A stretch of DNA of 64,000 nt from Areca catechu (taxonomy: Eukaryota > Streptophyta > Magnoliopsida > Arecales > Arecaceae), in the NCBI GenBank assembly GCA_021397845.1, contig CM038040.1:61086088-61150087 (forward strand), in the 5' to 3' direction. The notes beneath the pieces are model-generated. The model did not search any database. It saw nothing but the letters and a program-made list of their open reading frames with translations, and was not told where the DNA came from. Position numbers and translations under genes: made by a program. Below are positions 45,601 through 57,235 of this stretch, in pieces; the first letter of the stretch is position 1; the number at the start of each line of letters is the position of its first letter.

Positions 45601-47305
45601 ACATCATTATTTACATTTTTTCCCCCATCTTCCCCTTCCCTCATAAAGGGGAGTACATTCTCAGGATCCCCTGCCCCTCGGGCTTTCTTTGGCGCGCGCA
45701 CAGCTCCCCAGGAGATCATGCCCATCGGCTTCTCGGTAGGGCGGTTGTTGATGGCTGGAGCTGGCGAGAGAGCGACGAGCGCTTGGGATTCCACCTGAGG
45801 TCTACCTCCCACGAACCTTTTGAGGTAGCCCCTCTTGATGAGTTCTTCGATTTTCTACTTGAGATTGCGGCATTCCTCGATGTCATGCCGTGATCGCGGT
45901 GAAAGCAACGGTACTTCGTTTTATCACGACCGGCGGAGGACTTCATCGGAGGCAGGCGTCTCAGGTAGTCTTCGCCTTCGATCTCCATGAGGATTTTTGT
46001 CCTCGGGGCGAGAAGGGGGTGTAACTCTCCTCGGGAACGGAAGCGTCTTTCGGTCTTGGCCCCCTCCAGGAGTTCGGAACCTGGGGCACTTGCTTCCGGG
46101 TTCCGGGAGTCTCGGTGGGGGTCGGCTTCTTCAGTGGCTTCCCGTCGAGCTCCCGCATCATACGATTCGCTTCCTCGACGCAGATGTACTTTTGGGCTCG
46201 GAGGAGGAGCTCGGAATAAGTCTTGGGGGGCTTCTTGTCGAGTGAGTAGGTCAGATGGGAGGTCCTGAGCCCTCGCTTTAATGCCAGCGTGGCAACTGGC
46301 TCGTCAAGGTTGTAGATCTCCAACACGGCAGCCTTGAAACGGGCCACGTAGTTTTGCAGCGGCTCGCGATCCTGCTGCCGGATGGAGAAGAGGTTGTCTG
46401 CCTCTCGTGGCAACTTCCGACAAGCGTCGAAGTGGGCCACGAACTTCTGTCCCAGTTGGGCGAAAGAGTTGATGCTCTCCGCTCCAGGCGGGTGAACTAT
46501 ACCTGGGCTGCCTTCCGGAGAGTAGCAGGGAAAGCGACGTAGAGGAGAGCGTCGGTGGCCCCCTGGACCCTCATGAGGGTCCGGTAGCTTTCCAAGTGGT
46601 CCAGGGGTCGGTCCTTCCGTCGTAAGGATCCACCTGCGGCATACGGAATCGACTCGGAATCGGCTCCCCTTGGATTTCTTGGAAGAAAGGGGGACGGGAT
46701 TCGTAGCCCGCTGGCTCGCTAGCTGAGCCCGGTAGATTGGCAAATCGGCGGGATAACTCCGCCAACTTGCGGTCATGCTCCTCCAGGTGCTTCTTCGCCA
46801 CGCACCTGATGGCTTCGTCAGTGGACCCCTCCACCGAAGGAGACGGAGAAGGTGACATGGATGCGTGGTACCCGTGGCGGGGGGTCTTACTTTTCCTACT
46901 TCGGTGGGGCTTGGATGCTGCCCGCCCGAGGTTTGGTGAGCGGCTCTCCCTATCGGCAGACCCAGCTCGTTGTCTTTTCGCCGGAGTTTGATGGCTACCC
47001 CGGTTGTCAGTGACGGCCCGCGGCTGCGAAGGCCTTCCTTGGAAGGAAGGCAAGCTATCGCGGGGGGCCGCGGCATGAGCCACGGGAGTCCCTGGCTGCT
47101 GGTGGGTGGCTAAAGACTGGTGCTAAAGCTGGCGCACTGCTGTGGCGAGAATTTGCATTTGCTGGGCGAGTGCGGCTAGCTGAGACTCCGTCGGAGGTGG
47201 TTGAACCGAAGCGGATGGCCCCGCCTCTGGGTTGTGCGGGTTCCCCCGGGAGGGGGAGTCCCCTGCATGACTGGTGGAGGCCTCTCGCACCCGCATCATC
47301 ACCAT
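45601..47305 (-). pseudogene. gag remnant of element C
   Basis: It starts at 47305 with MVMMRVREASTS, homologous to the gag start of element B at 15584. The N-terminal Gln/Pro-rich part breaks at about 47123. From 47083 the frame carries SFQGRPSQPRAV, then EEHDRKLAELSRRFANLP and RFRMPQVDPYDG. The capsid core continues in the overlapping frame 47076-45961 (AQLGQKFVAHFDACRKLPRE, LKRGLRTSHLTYSLDKKPPK). The His/Cys tail near 45900 is frameshifted. Directly upstream of the start there is no leader or primer binding site. Confidence 0.84.
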
Positions 47306-47311
47306 CCTTCC

Positions 47312-48429
47312 CCATGCTCGGACTCCTTCGTCGGGCTGAGCTCCCCCAGGACAACGGGACCGCCGTCGAAGCCGAGCTCCATCCTCCGCCAGGTCGGACC
47401 CGCAAGCCCGGGATGCCTAGGTTGGAGTCGAGCGGCGCCCTCCAGAGCGAGACCCTTGGAGATCGAGCCCCATGGTCGGAGTCGAGCCTAGCCCTCCTCC
47501 GCCACGTGGAGCCTCTTCGAGGTCGAGCCCTCTGGACTGGGCCCACGCTCTGCCCTCCTCCGCCGAGGCGACCCCGCGAGCTCGGGATGCTTAGCTCGGA
47601 GTCGAGCCCTGCCTTCAAGCTCAGCCCCCAGCTCAGGCGTAAGCACCGATGAACCAAGGGGCTGCACCGCCATCCCAGGACTCCGGCAGGCTGCCCGAGG
47701 ATTGCACTGAGGCATCCGCCAGACCGCAATGATCGCCTGCAGCCGCTGGTTACATCAGAAAGGGGAGAGGCCCATTGTTCGAGACGCCACGCTTCTCACC
47801 AACCACCTGAACCACCCAAGAGCGGAAGTCAACTAAGAGATTCGAATCCCAGGGACGGCAGCCTGCTGATCGAGATACTGTCAGGTTTCCCGGAATGAGA
47901 CGACCAGAAGGAATGTTAGAGCACATGACAACTTCCCCTATCACGAATCGGGAAAGGCGTCTCGGGACACGCTGCACGTGCCTGACAGCCCAACGAAGAT
48001 CCCAAGACGAGCGTCCAATAGTAACCTAGGCTACAAAGCTCGAAGGTAATAGCAACAACATAGGATATACCACCAAAGCACAAGTGCAAGCTCAACCAGA
48101 AGAGCATGGCACCACAAGCAAATCTAAGCAAGGGCAGGCGAAAAGGCTACACAGAGAATCCCTCTACACAGGCCATTCTTCCCCCTTATATCCCACTCTC
48201 ACACTACTCACTCCTCCTAGCATGGAGTCCATCAAGTGGGGCTCGACCAGGAGGATTTGTTTCCCTGGATCGTCACTGACTTGACCGTCGGAATGCCCCC
48301 GCCGAAAATCCCGGTCCGGGTCACTAACCCCTATTTTGCAGGTCCAAGACCACCGGACGGCGAGACAGCGAAGGGAGCGCACTCCGACGCCGACAGTAAC
48401 TACGAACCACGGCGATCTTGATGGCAATA
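47312..48429 (+). repeat. Inverted, 5'-truncated LTR at the right end of element C
   Basis: Read on the plus strand it begins at the LTR word ATGCTCGGACTCCTTCG (LTR position about 85) and proceeds in normal LTR order to CTAGCATGGAGTCC, TTGACCGTCGGAATGCC and the end ATGGCAATA. It is the reverse complement of the left LTR in layout. A TATA-like CTTATATCCC lies near 48186. The junction with the gag start falls in a short C/T-rich stretch (CCTTCCCC) at about 47310. Confidence 0.86.
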
Positions 48430-48530
48430 TTATGTAATCCCTATTTTTTTTTTTATCCTCTTCTATTTACTCCTAAATCTGCCGTTTCAGCTACCCACAT
48501 CCCATAAATTCAAAAAACCCCCATGCCTCC
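48430..48530. repeat. 113-bp tandem repeat, right part
   Basis: This continues the repeat unit cut at 35570 (TAATCCCTATTTT, ATCCTC, AAATCTGCCGTTTCAGCTAC, CATCCCATAAATTC). It carries the right-hand TTATG duplication at 48430-48434. Confidence 0.87.
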
Positions 48531-49855
48531 TCTTTTTTATTTTTTATTTTTTATACAGAAACTGGTCAAATAGATAAATTACTGGGTTTAATTAAATTTT
48601 TCTAAATCATTCTTCATACCCATGACCAGTTGGTTGTGAGGTCTCGCAACCTACCACCTTGGCGGTTCTCATATGCTTTCAATCAGCAGAAATGTCTCTT
48701 GTACTTCCCATTTCATGCTTGTTTTTCCAGAAAAAAAATCTATTTCATGGTCGGTCCTCTCCTGCAAGGAAATGAATTTTTTGCTAGCTATTAGGAAAAG
48801 ATAATAATGGCTATGGAGAGCCTGCTCTCCAAATTTTGTTTCCTGATGGTCTTTGGAGCAATTAGCTTCCTTCTAAGGCCTCAAATTATCGGTTACTTGC
48901 TAAGCAACATGCTTAGAAACTTCATTGTTATTTTCAATAATTTGCTGCCTTCACTTGCTTGCCAAATTTGCGAACCAGGATATTTGCCGTCCACGATTCT
49001 CTTTCTCCTCTATATCATTTTGTTGATGTTCTAACTTGTCTTTCGCTTGAAAGTGACAATTTCTGGTTTCATTCTTGCATTTTTCACAAAAATATGATTC
49101 CTTGGCCATCCTCTTGTTGATTGGAATTGATTCTTGATTAATTGATGAACTGCTGATTAGACGAAGTATTAATTCAGCCGGTTCATGTGATTTTGGTGAT
49201 GGTTACGGGTTCTTGCCTGAAGAGAATTAACGTTTGAAGTGTTGAACAAGTCTGGTATTACCAGGGAAAATTAGCTTCTAAGAAGTACCACGCTACCTGA
49301 AACCTTGGATATGCTTGTAGCTCCAATCCAAAACTAACCCTATTGGATGCTAAATTTTAAGAGATGGAATGGAGATGACCTGAACTTTAGCTTAATGGTC
49401 ATATCAAACCCCGAACATATCGTTCAGGTCAACCATGTGGCATAGCTATATGACTCCTAGAATCCTGAGAATATGCAAGCCTATAGAATAAATAACTTTA
49501 ATAATACCAGAAATTTAAATCAGACATGTAATAGATATAACAATCCAACTCAATGTCCACCATTATTAAATAGTAATATGTGCTTAACTACATAATTTTA
49601 ACTTTTCATCTGTTATCGGAAATAAATTAACTACGCTGTCGCTCACAATCATCTCCCACCATCCCCTTATCAAGCATCCTATGCATTCTATGACTTGAAA
49701 AAAATATTAAGGTGATGTAAGCTACTAGCCCAGTAAAAATTCTCCACGCATACACTAGCATGATTAAAATAACAATTTTTAATAAATATATAACTGCTAA
49801 AAATAGAAAGATTTATATGTCAACAATTTAGTAATTGAATAATTGTTTAACAAAT

Positions 49856-49893
<38 letters not shown>

Positions 49894-50622
49894 AATACTA
49901 GCATGCATACATTATATGACCATATATAGTATCCTTCTTGATATGTATTTTATATATCACCACAATTCTATTATCCATATCATATATCACCTGATTAGCA
50001 GTACGATTCAACATTTTTTTTATTTTTTTGATGTAAGGGGAGGTCATTGATGGATGGGAAATATTTATAGCATGGAAGACATTTACAAAGGAGATTCACA
50101 GGCAGTCACGGCGCTTGTAGCCTGTATATATATACGTACACGGTCATTCGCTCCCATTCCTTGTGGTCATCATGGCATGGTTTGCTCACACTAACTCTCC
50201 TCTACACAAATGCCATATTCAAGCTCGATCCTTTGACGTGGTTTGGCTCAAAATTATTACGTGAGTTCCATGCAACATTGCATCTTGTCTGGGGCACCGA
50301 TTTCAATATTAATGTTTCTGTTCCCTTCGATTTTTGATCTTCCTTTTCTTCTTCGATATAAATATGCGGTTTTGTGCTCAGACTGCAACTTAAATGTGAT
50401 GTCTTCCGATGCTGCGTGATGTCTAGCTCTGGGGGTGAAAGCCCACTTGTTCCATTGCCAGAGCTGTGGAAGTTGCTTCAAGCGGAAGGCATCTTGCAGC
50501 CATTCTTCATGGTGCGTAGATCTGGTACCCAGCTAAGAATGGCTGGTGTCTTGAGTGCGGATCCTCTCTAGTGCACTGTAGTGTGCGGTGCATCGCTTGG
50601 CCATCCATTGCATGTTGGATTG
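48531..50622. other. AT-rich intergenic DNA, no gene seen
   Basis: A TA microsatellite lies at about 49857-49890. A hydrophobic 75-codon frame at 48807-49034 has no recognisable motif and no codon signature, so I do not call it. I see no transposon ends. Confidence 0.5.
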
Positions 50623-50630
50623 TTAGCGAA

Positions 50631-50905
50631 TAGAGCTGAAATTGGACCGGTCCAAAGCCCATCGTCTGGAATAGGTCTAGGCCAGCTCAATAAATTTCGG
50701 GTCGGTCCAAAATCGGTTCAGACTTTGGACCAAATTTTAAGCATATCAGGCTTGACTTCGGACTGTAAAATAGAGTCTATTTAATTTTTGGACCAAAGAG
50801 ATGCCCGGATTCGATCCAAAAATTCTTAAAATCTGATCCGAAATCTTATCCAATTTTGGACTGGGTCGATCCAATGAATTTTGGGCCGGCCCAGTTCCAG
50901 CCTTA
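50631..50905. mobile_element. hAT-like MITE, 275 bp
   Basis: The left end TAGAGCTGAAATTGGACCGG and the right end, read inward, TAAGGCTGGAACTGGGCCGG form an imperfect 20-bp inverted repeat. The flanks TTAGCGAA (50623-50630) and CTAGCGAA (50906-50913) are an 8-bp duplication with one mismatch. The interior repeats TTGGACC words and does not code. Confidence 0.75.
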
Positions 50906-50913
50906 CTAGCGAA

Positions 50914-51840
50914 CAACAAGCATGCCATGTATGGTGAAAAAGTCGGTCGAAGGATAACCGAGTGCATCTCAATACACATAGCATAGAAGCGCGGTGAAAA
51001 TATGATTGTTTTATAAAAATAAATTAAATAAACTATAAAATACAAAAAAAAGATAATCAATAATATAAAATAAAAAAAAAGAAAGTATATTAGATATACG
51101 TGATTTAGTATATCAATATACCGATGTTTTTTTATTAAATTATAATATAAAAAGTATAAAATTCGAGCAGAAAACAAGAAACTCTCCTTTTACAAAGGTT
51201 TCTCGCACGAAATCTTTCTGGATCCTCTTCATATTGCTTAGGGCATCACAATGACCTGGTTGTGTTTAAAAAGAGCTCATGAAAATTCCAAATCTGCATC
51301 AAAAAAATAGTTTCTCAATCATTGTAGAATAAAACGAGCCCGTGAAAAGTCCAAATCTGCATCAAAAAATAGTTATCCGATCATTGTAGAAGTTTGTGAG
51401 AGTCCTTAGCCACTTGATCTTAATCTAATGCACCAAACACCGTCAAAAAAACATTGCTGGAATAGTCCAAATCAAATTCGGAATCGAAGACAGCCATTGG
51501 ATCTCAACCGAAGTTGATATGGAGCGTCCGATCGCACACTGTTCCCGTGCCCCGAGGCATAAAACATGTAATTCCTCCTGGACTTCATTGTCGAAGTGTA
51601 GACCACGATGGCGAGATGCCGCTTGGGCTTGGGCCTCACACGTGCTTGCAGCGCTGGGCTGCATGCTGTGTTTGGGCTTCTCCACTAGCTTCAACTGATA
51701 ATAATTCTTTTATTTGAAGATACGTGCCGAACTCCAAAGAATATTATCCTTGGAGGCCTTGCCAACTCCCACTCCTAATATAGCTCCAAGACCCAGAAAT
51801 TTTTTTTTTCAATTTAATTTCTCTCGTATCATCAATTTTG
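50914..51840. other. Intergenic DNA with a ~62-bp local duplication
   Basis: Two adjacent segments near 51268-51390 share CCAAATCTGCATCAAAAAA and ATCATTGTAGAA. Most of 50980-51180 is very AT-rich. No gene is supported. Confidence 0.45.
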
Positions 51841-52440
51841 TCAACCCATTTCTAGGTTTGCATCGATATGAATATTCAACAACATGACTAGACCATCATC
51901 CATCACATCTCTAACAAAATGATAATGAATATCAATATATTTCATCCGAGAGTGAAACACCAAGTTTTTTATCAAGTGCAATGTACTTTGACTATCACAA
52001 TTCATCCTCATAATATCCTGCTTCACCTTGAAGTCTCAAAAAAGCCTCTTGAACTAGATAGTTTCTTTGCATACATGTGCCACTGCAATGTACTTTGTCA
52101 CTATCGTTGATAGTACCACCATTGGCTAAAGCATAGATTCTCAGCTAATAGCACTGCCATCCATTGAGAACATATAACCTATGATAGATCTCCTCCTACC
52201 TTGATATGCTGTAAAATCAAAATCCACATATTTAATGCACTCCAAAATCATAGAACTATAACAGAGTGAATAATCAGACATCTCCCTCGGATATTGGAGG
52301 ATCCACTTTACTACTTTCTAATGATCACTACCTGGATTTGCCATATACTAGCTTAGAACTCCCACTACTTGTGCAATGTTCAGTTTTGTACATATCATGG
52401 CAAACATAAGGTTCCATATTGCTAATGAATATGGTACCTA
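51841..52440 (-). pseudogene. Ty1/copia pol remnant (RT end and RNase H), copy 1
   Basis: On the minus strand the order is MICTKLNIAQVVGVLS, YMANPGSDH, KVVKWILQYPREMSDYSL, then later the RNase H motifs MNCDSQSTLHLIKNLVFHSR and KYIDIHYHFVRD. This is the C-terminal pattern of plant copia polyproteins (usual words CDSQSA and KHIDIRYH). There are numerous stops. No LTR was recognised. Most of it is repeated at 53691-54182. Confidence 0.85.
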
Positions 52441-53648
52441 GGCCTTTTTGTTTCTATGCTAGGAGATTGCTCAGCTAACAATTTTAAATGAATAAAAAAT
52501 GGAGAAATACCAGCTTTGCATTCTGTATATTGAAGCACCATAGAACCTACTGTTGCCCAGCTAAAGCAATCCAAGAGGGGGGTGAATTGAGTTTTAAAAA
52601 GTTTTTGCAAAAATTAAAGACAAGCGCTAGTATGTTTGCAAGGCTTGTGTGCTCAACAAGAGTATGTAGCATATGTAATAAAGTAAATGCAAGAAGAGAA
52701 AGATAAGCAATCACAAATATAAGAATTTATAGTAGTTCGGTGCACTCCAAGCACCTACGTCCACTCTCCAATGTCCACTTGGGTATTTCACTATAATCCA
52801 ACTTGATTATAGTAGATTAGTTTTCCCGGACTCACTAATCAAAACCCCTTTGATTTTTACAATATTATAGCACTCACCTAAAGCCTACACTGAGCTGATC
52901 ATGGCATCAAATAAATTATATTTGTTAGTAATACCCATGTCTTGGGGATCTTTGAAGGGATGTGCTGGCCGAAGACCTCTAAATCGACAAGATCCACTTA
53001 GGAGTCATCATTTGGGGATTGGTCCAGGTCACTCCAAACCCAGTTCACTCCCTTGACAAAGGTGAAAAAAATTTACTCTCCCATCCCTTAACAAAAGAGA
53101 GAAAATTAAAGCAGATATGGTCCCTTGATAGGGAGCTATGAACTACCACCCTTCCTCGGTCGGGTGGCATTTCAGGATGAAGATGGCTCTAAAATGGAAA
53201 AACCTAGCCACGATTCAGTGAAAGTGGCATAGGACAATGAAAAGCAGATAGTTCTAAAGGTATTTGGAGTAAGTTGGACCAGGACAAGTTGATAGCGGTC
53301 CAACAAATTGACTATGAATGATGAAGTGGAAGATAGAGACCCGCATGAAAGAAACCTTCATACAAGGTGATTTCGCCTTCCGATCCTGAAGTCACTCTAT
53401 CATCTAGGCTAAGGGCAATGACCCTAACATTGTTCAGGATGGCGTATATCCCCCGAAACCAGACAACATTTTCCTTAGTTATCATGGAAGGCATACTTGC
53501 CGGACCTCCTAGCACCTAGATAGGGGCAAGAGCCAGAGCATGAATAGGAGCCGGTGTAGGGGTAGATGCTGGAGTGCTAGAACCTATTGTATGACGAGTC
53601 CTATGCACAAGCTTGAAGGGAATGTCATCCTCCTCATGGTCTAAGGAG
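51949..53648. repeat. Tandem duplication, copy 1 (about 1.70 kb)
   Basis: This runs from AGAGTGAAACACC to CATGGTCTAAGGAG and is repeated almost base for base at 53691-55391, with an offset of 1742-1743 bp. Only scattered single-base differences are visible (for example AATGTAC vs AACGTAC near the start). It contains the copia remnant, an unassigned ~500-bp segment beginning CCAAGAGGGGGGTGAATTG, and a Tat aORF fragment. Confidence 0.93.
52960..53640 (-). pseudogene. Tat-type aORF fragment, copy 1
   Basis: It aligns on the same strand with the aORF of element B (about 24380-24950). Shared plus-strand words include CACTCCAAACCCAGT, TCCCATCCCTT and GTGGCATTTCAGG followed by ATGAAGATGGCTCT. Minus-strand motifs are RGIYAILNNVRVIALSLDD and EITLYEGFFHAGLYLPLHH, matching FYEEIFSGGLHFPFHP of element C. 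It has many stops. No pol or LTR of this element remains nearby. Confidence 0.78.
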
Positions 53649-53690
53649 TTTTAGAACCTATTGTATGCTGGAGTGCTCTATTGTATGACA
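53649..53690. other. Filler DNA at the duplication junction
   Basis: The 42 bases between the two copies are made of scrambled bits found about 80 bases upstream: AGAACCTATTGTATG, then CTGGAGTGCT, then CTATTGTATGAC. In the source (near 53568-53597) they occur in the order GCTGGAGTGCT, AGAACCTATTGTATGAC. Confidence 0.85.
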
Positions 53691-54182
53691 AGAGTGAAAC
53701 ACCAAGTTTTTTATCAAGTGCAACGTACTTTGACTATCACAATTCATCCTCATAATATCCTGCTTCACCTTGAAGTCTCAAAAAAGCCTCTTGAACTAGA
53801 TAGTTTCTTTGCATACATGTGCCACTGCAATGTACTTTGCCACTATCGTTGATAGTACCACCATTGGCTAAAGCATAGATTCTCAGCTAATAGCACTGCC
53901 ATCCATTGAGAACACATAACCTATGATAGATCTCCTCCTACCTTGATCTGCTGTAAAATCAAAATCCACATATTTAATGCACTCCAAAACCATAGAACTA
54001 TAACAGAGTGAATAATCAGACATCTCCCTCGGATATTGGAGGATCCACTTTACTACTTTCTAATGATCACTACCTGGATTTGCCATATACTAGCTTATAA
54101 CTCCCACTGCTTGTGCAATGTTCAGTTTTGTACATATCATGGCAAACATAAGGTTCCATATTGCTAATGAATATGGTACCTA
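53691..54182 (-). pseudogene. Ty1/copia pol remnant, copy 2
   Basis: The duplicated part of the copia remnant, truncated on its RNase H side at the duplication boundary (the SRMKYIDIHYH segment is absent). Confidence 0.85.
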
Positions 54183-55391
54183 GGCCTTTTTGTTTCTATG
54201 CTAGGAGATTGCTCAGCTAACAATTTTAAATGAATAAAAAATGGAGAAATACCAGCTTTGCATTCTGTATATTGAAGCACCATAGAACCTACTGTTGCCC
54301 AGCTAAAGCAATCCAAGAGGGGGGTGAATTGAGTTTTAAAAAGTTTTTGCAAAAATTAAAGACAAGTGCTAGTATGTTTGCAAGGCTTGTGTGCTCAACA
54401 AGAGTATGTAGCAGATGTAATAAAGTAAATGCAAGAAGAGAAAGATAAGCAATCACAAATATAAGAATTTATAGTAGTTCGGTGCACTCCAAGCACCTAC
54501 GTCCACTCTCCAATGTCCACTTGGGTATTTCACTATAATCCAACTTGATTATAGTAGATTAGTTTTCCCGGACTCACTAATCAAAACCCCTTTGATTTTC
54601 ATAATATTATAGCACTCACCTAAAGCCTACACTGAGCTGATCATGGCATCAAATAAATTATATTCTGTTAGTAATACCCATGTCTTGGGGATCTTTGAAG
54701 GGATGTGCTGGCCGAAGACCTCTAAATCGACAAGATCCACTTGGGAGTCATCATTTGGGGATTGGTCCAGGTCACTCCAAACCCAGTTCACTCCCTTGAC
54801 AAAGGTGAAAAAAATTTACTCTCCCATCCCTTAACAAAAGAGAGAAAATTAAAGCAGATATGGTCCCTTGATAGGGAGCTATGAACTACCATCTTTCCTC
54901 GGTCGGGTGGCATTTCAGGATGAAGATGGCTCTAAAATGGAAAAACCTAGCCACGATTCAGTAAAAGTGGCATAGGACAATGAAAAGCAGATAGTTCTAA
55001 AGGTATTTGGAGTAAGTTGGACCAGGACAAGTTGATAGCGGTCCAACAAATTGACTATGAATGATGAAGTGGAAGATAGAGACCCGCATGAAAGAAACCT
55101 TCATACAAGGTGATTTCGCCTTCCGACCCTGAAGTCACTCTATCATCTAGGCTAAGGGCAATGACCCTAACATTGTTCAGGATGGCGTATATACCCCGAA
55201 ACCAGACAACATTTTCCTTAGTTATCATGGAAGGCATACTTGCCGGACCTCCTAGCACCTAGATAGGGGCAAGAGCTAGAGCATGAATAGGTGCCGGTGT
55301 AGGGGTAGATGCTGGAGTGCTAGAACCTATTGTATGATGAGTCCTACGCACAAGCTTGAAGGGAATGTCATCCTCCTCATGGTCTAAGGAG
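53691..55391. repeat. Tandem duplication, copy 2 (about 1.70 kb)
   Basis: The second copy of 51949-53648. Its right flank (GGGGCTCTATCCAAAG) continues the aORF fragment naturally, so the original right boundary is on this side, while the original left boundary is at copy 1. Confidence 0.93.
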
Positions 55392-55534
55392 GGGGCTCTA
55401 TCCAAAGAGAGCTCCGTAGCACCTCCAAGCGCAGAGGCATAGTCTACTGGGCGACCTTCTTCAGAAGAACTCATGCTCACAAGAGAAGAAAAGGAAAGAA
55501 AGCAAGGAATCGGAAGCGAAGGAGGGAATCCCAA
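54690..55534 (-). pseudogene. Tat-type aORF fragment, copy 2, with original N-terminus
   Basis: Same as 52960-53640 but extending upstream through the acidic N-terminal region (MSSSEEGRPVDYASALGG near 55475, then HEEDDIPFKLVRRTHH, which parallels EEREATCHEFSRRP in element B). It represents a fourth, more distant aORF lineage in this window. It is disrupted by stops, for example after MLGGP. Confidence 0.75.
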
Positions 55535-56259
55535 CTAGGAGGCGAAGACTGACAGGTATAGTCCTGCACAAAGAACCCTATGGAAGACTTGACTATAAAG
55601 GACAAGAGCGAGAAGCGAAAAGAAAAACCAACCTAGTAATGGAAAGAACTCAAAAAGGGGAGGGGCCTAGGTTTGAAGAGTCCTCTCTCCCTTCACTCTC
55701 TACAACTTAGCACAAAGAAAAGGAGAGAAAACCTCTTCTAATGGAGACGAAAGGCTTGATATTGAGCCGGACCCAACAATCGGATTCGAGTCTTGCCCAA
55801 CTTGTCCCCTGAACACATGGTAGATATCCGGTTAGAAGTGTTGCATCACCTCGGAGAAGCTTTTCACTCATTTGTTTGCCATTCTGAAAGGCACGAATGA
55901 ATCATTCTAAACCCACTCCTCCGAGGCACGTGGCAACCTCTTATTGGTTGCAGGAAGACGTTTTAGTCATCACATATTTTGAAAATTAAATGTGGTCCTT
56001 TTGCTTCTCCTACTGGAATTTTAAATTTTTTCCTCTCCCATGATCAAAGTGCCAAGTCACCATTCTATTGGAAAGGTTGGTGGGGGCTATAGCATATTGG
56101 GGCTAGTCTAAACATCAAAGTCATCGAGCAGTCTACTCCCTTCGCTCAAAAACAATGGTGGCAAGGTTTTTCCTGAGCTCATAAGTGGAGAGCATCTAAT
56201 ATGGCAAGAGATGATGTAAGTACATGACTCATACGGTAGCCAACTCGATCATGAAAAGT
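55535..56259. other. Spacer upstream of the aORF fragment, no gene seen
   Basis: This contains GGCACGTGGCAACC near 55927, like the ACGT words upstream of the other aORFs, so part of it may be the same leader or promoter region. No LTR start or polypurine tract was recognised. Confidence 0.4.
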
Positions 56260-57050
56260 TGTCAATGGGACCCACCAGCCAACCTAGCTCATGCCGTGTA
56301 AACTCTGGCCTGGGCTGAAGTCGGTAGACCCAGCCGACTTCAACCCAGATTGAAAAAAAAAAAAAAAAGAAAATTTGGGGACGAAGAACCGTAACAAGGG
56401 AGGTTTCTTCTCCCTTGTTCCGACAGGGGTCTTCGCCGGAGATATCGGGGAAGGAGTCGGGGAGGAGAGGGAGATTGGACGGTGCCGTGGTTGGGTTGGA
56501 TCGGGACTCCGGCCGACGCAATCTCCGTTCCCCAAACGACGAGGATGTCATCGGTATTTTCTCTTTAAATCCCTTCACCGTCTCCCCTAGAACCTCGATT
56601 ACGCTCTCTCTCCCTCTCCGACGAACGACCAGAAGCTCCCCAACGCCGCCGGTGAGATCCTTTCTTTTATTTGCAAATTTTTGAGAGGTTTTCTTGTTGA
56701 TTTTGGATGAATTTTGTTTCGGTTTCGTTGGGATCGGCCGCCGCCGTCGTCGTCGCCACCGTCGTCACCACCGTCGTCGCCACTGCCGCCGCCATTGTCG
56801 CCGCCTGCGCTTGGTCTGTGAGAGCCTGTGACTTGCCGGCAGGTGGGGGGGATGCGATGCCGGATCGGCCGAAGAAGAAGGAAAAAAAAACCGAGGAGGG
56901 GTACGTGTTCGGGAGAAAGAAAAGAGAAGGGAAAGAAAGAAAGAAGAAGGAAAAAAAAAAGAGAAAAGAAAAAAAAAGTTCTGTACGGCCAGAAAGAAAA
57001 AATAAAATAATAATAATAATAATAAAATAATAATAAAATATATATAAATA

Positions 57051-57235
57051 TATGATAGGAGGAGAGAGAAAAGGAGAGAGAAGGAGGAGAGAGAAGGAGG
57101 AGAGAGAAAGAGGAGAGAGAAGGAGGAGAGAAGGAGGAGAGAGAGAGGAGAGAGAGATGAGAGAGAAGGAGGAGAGAGAAGAGGAGAGAGAGAGAGAAGG
57201 AAGGGAGAAAAGGAAGAGAGAGAAAATTAGCAATT
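57051..57235. repeat. (GAGAGAAGGAG)-type purine-rich microsatellite
   Basis: About 185 bp of nearly pure G and A on the plus strand, with a preceding AATAATAAT run at about 57003-57040. Confidence 0.92.

Larger units (their letters stand above)
35571..48429 (-). mobile_element. Ty3/gypsy Tat-type element C with LTRs in opposite orientation
   Basis: A 12.86-kb element with gag-pol on the minus strand and the aORF on the plus strand. It is flanked by a perfect TTATG duplication (35566-35570 and 48430-48434). The left LTR (35571-36948) is in minus orientation, as expected for its 3' LTR. The right LTR (about 47312-48429), which should be the 5' LTR on minus, is in plus orientation and lacks the first ~84 bp of LTR. 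The leader with the primer binding site is also missing. Both outer ends are therefore LTR 3' ends. Many stops and frameshifts are present. Confidence 0.88.

Noticed and set aside
48807..49034. Hydrophobic 75-codon frame
   Set aside because: No recognisable motif, no introns or neighbours to support it, and AT-rich context where such frames arise by chance.
52560..52960. Segment beginning CCAAGAGGGGGGTGAATTG in both duplication copies, considered as a copia LTR end
   Set aside because: No TG...CA ends, target duplication or primer site could be matched; left unassigned.
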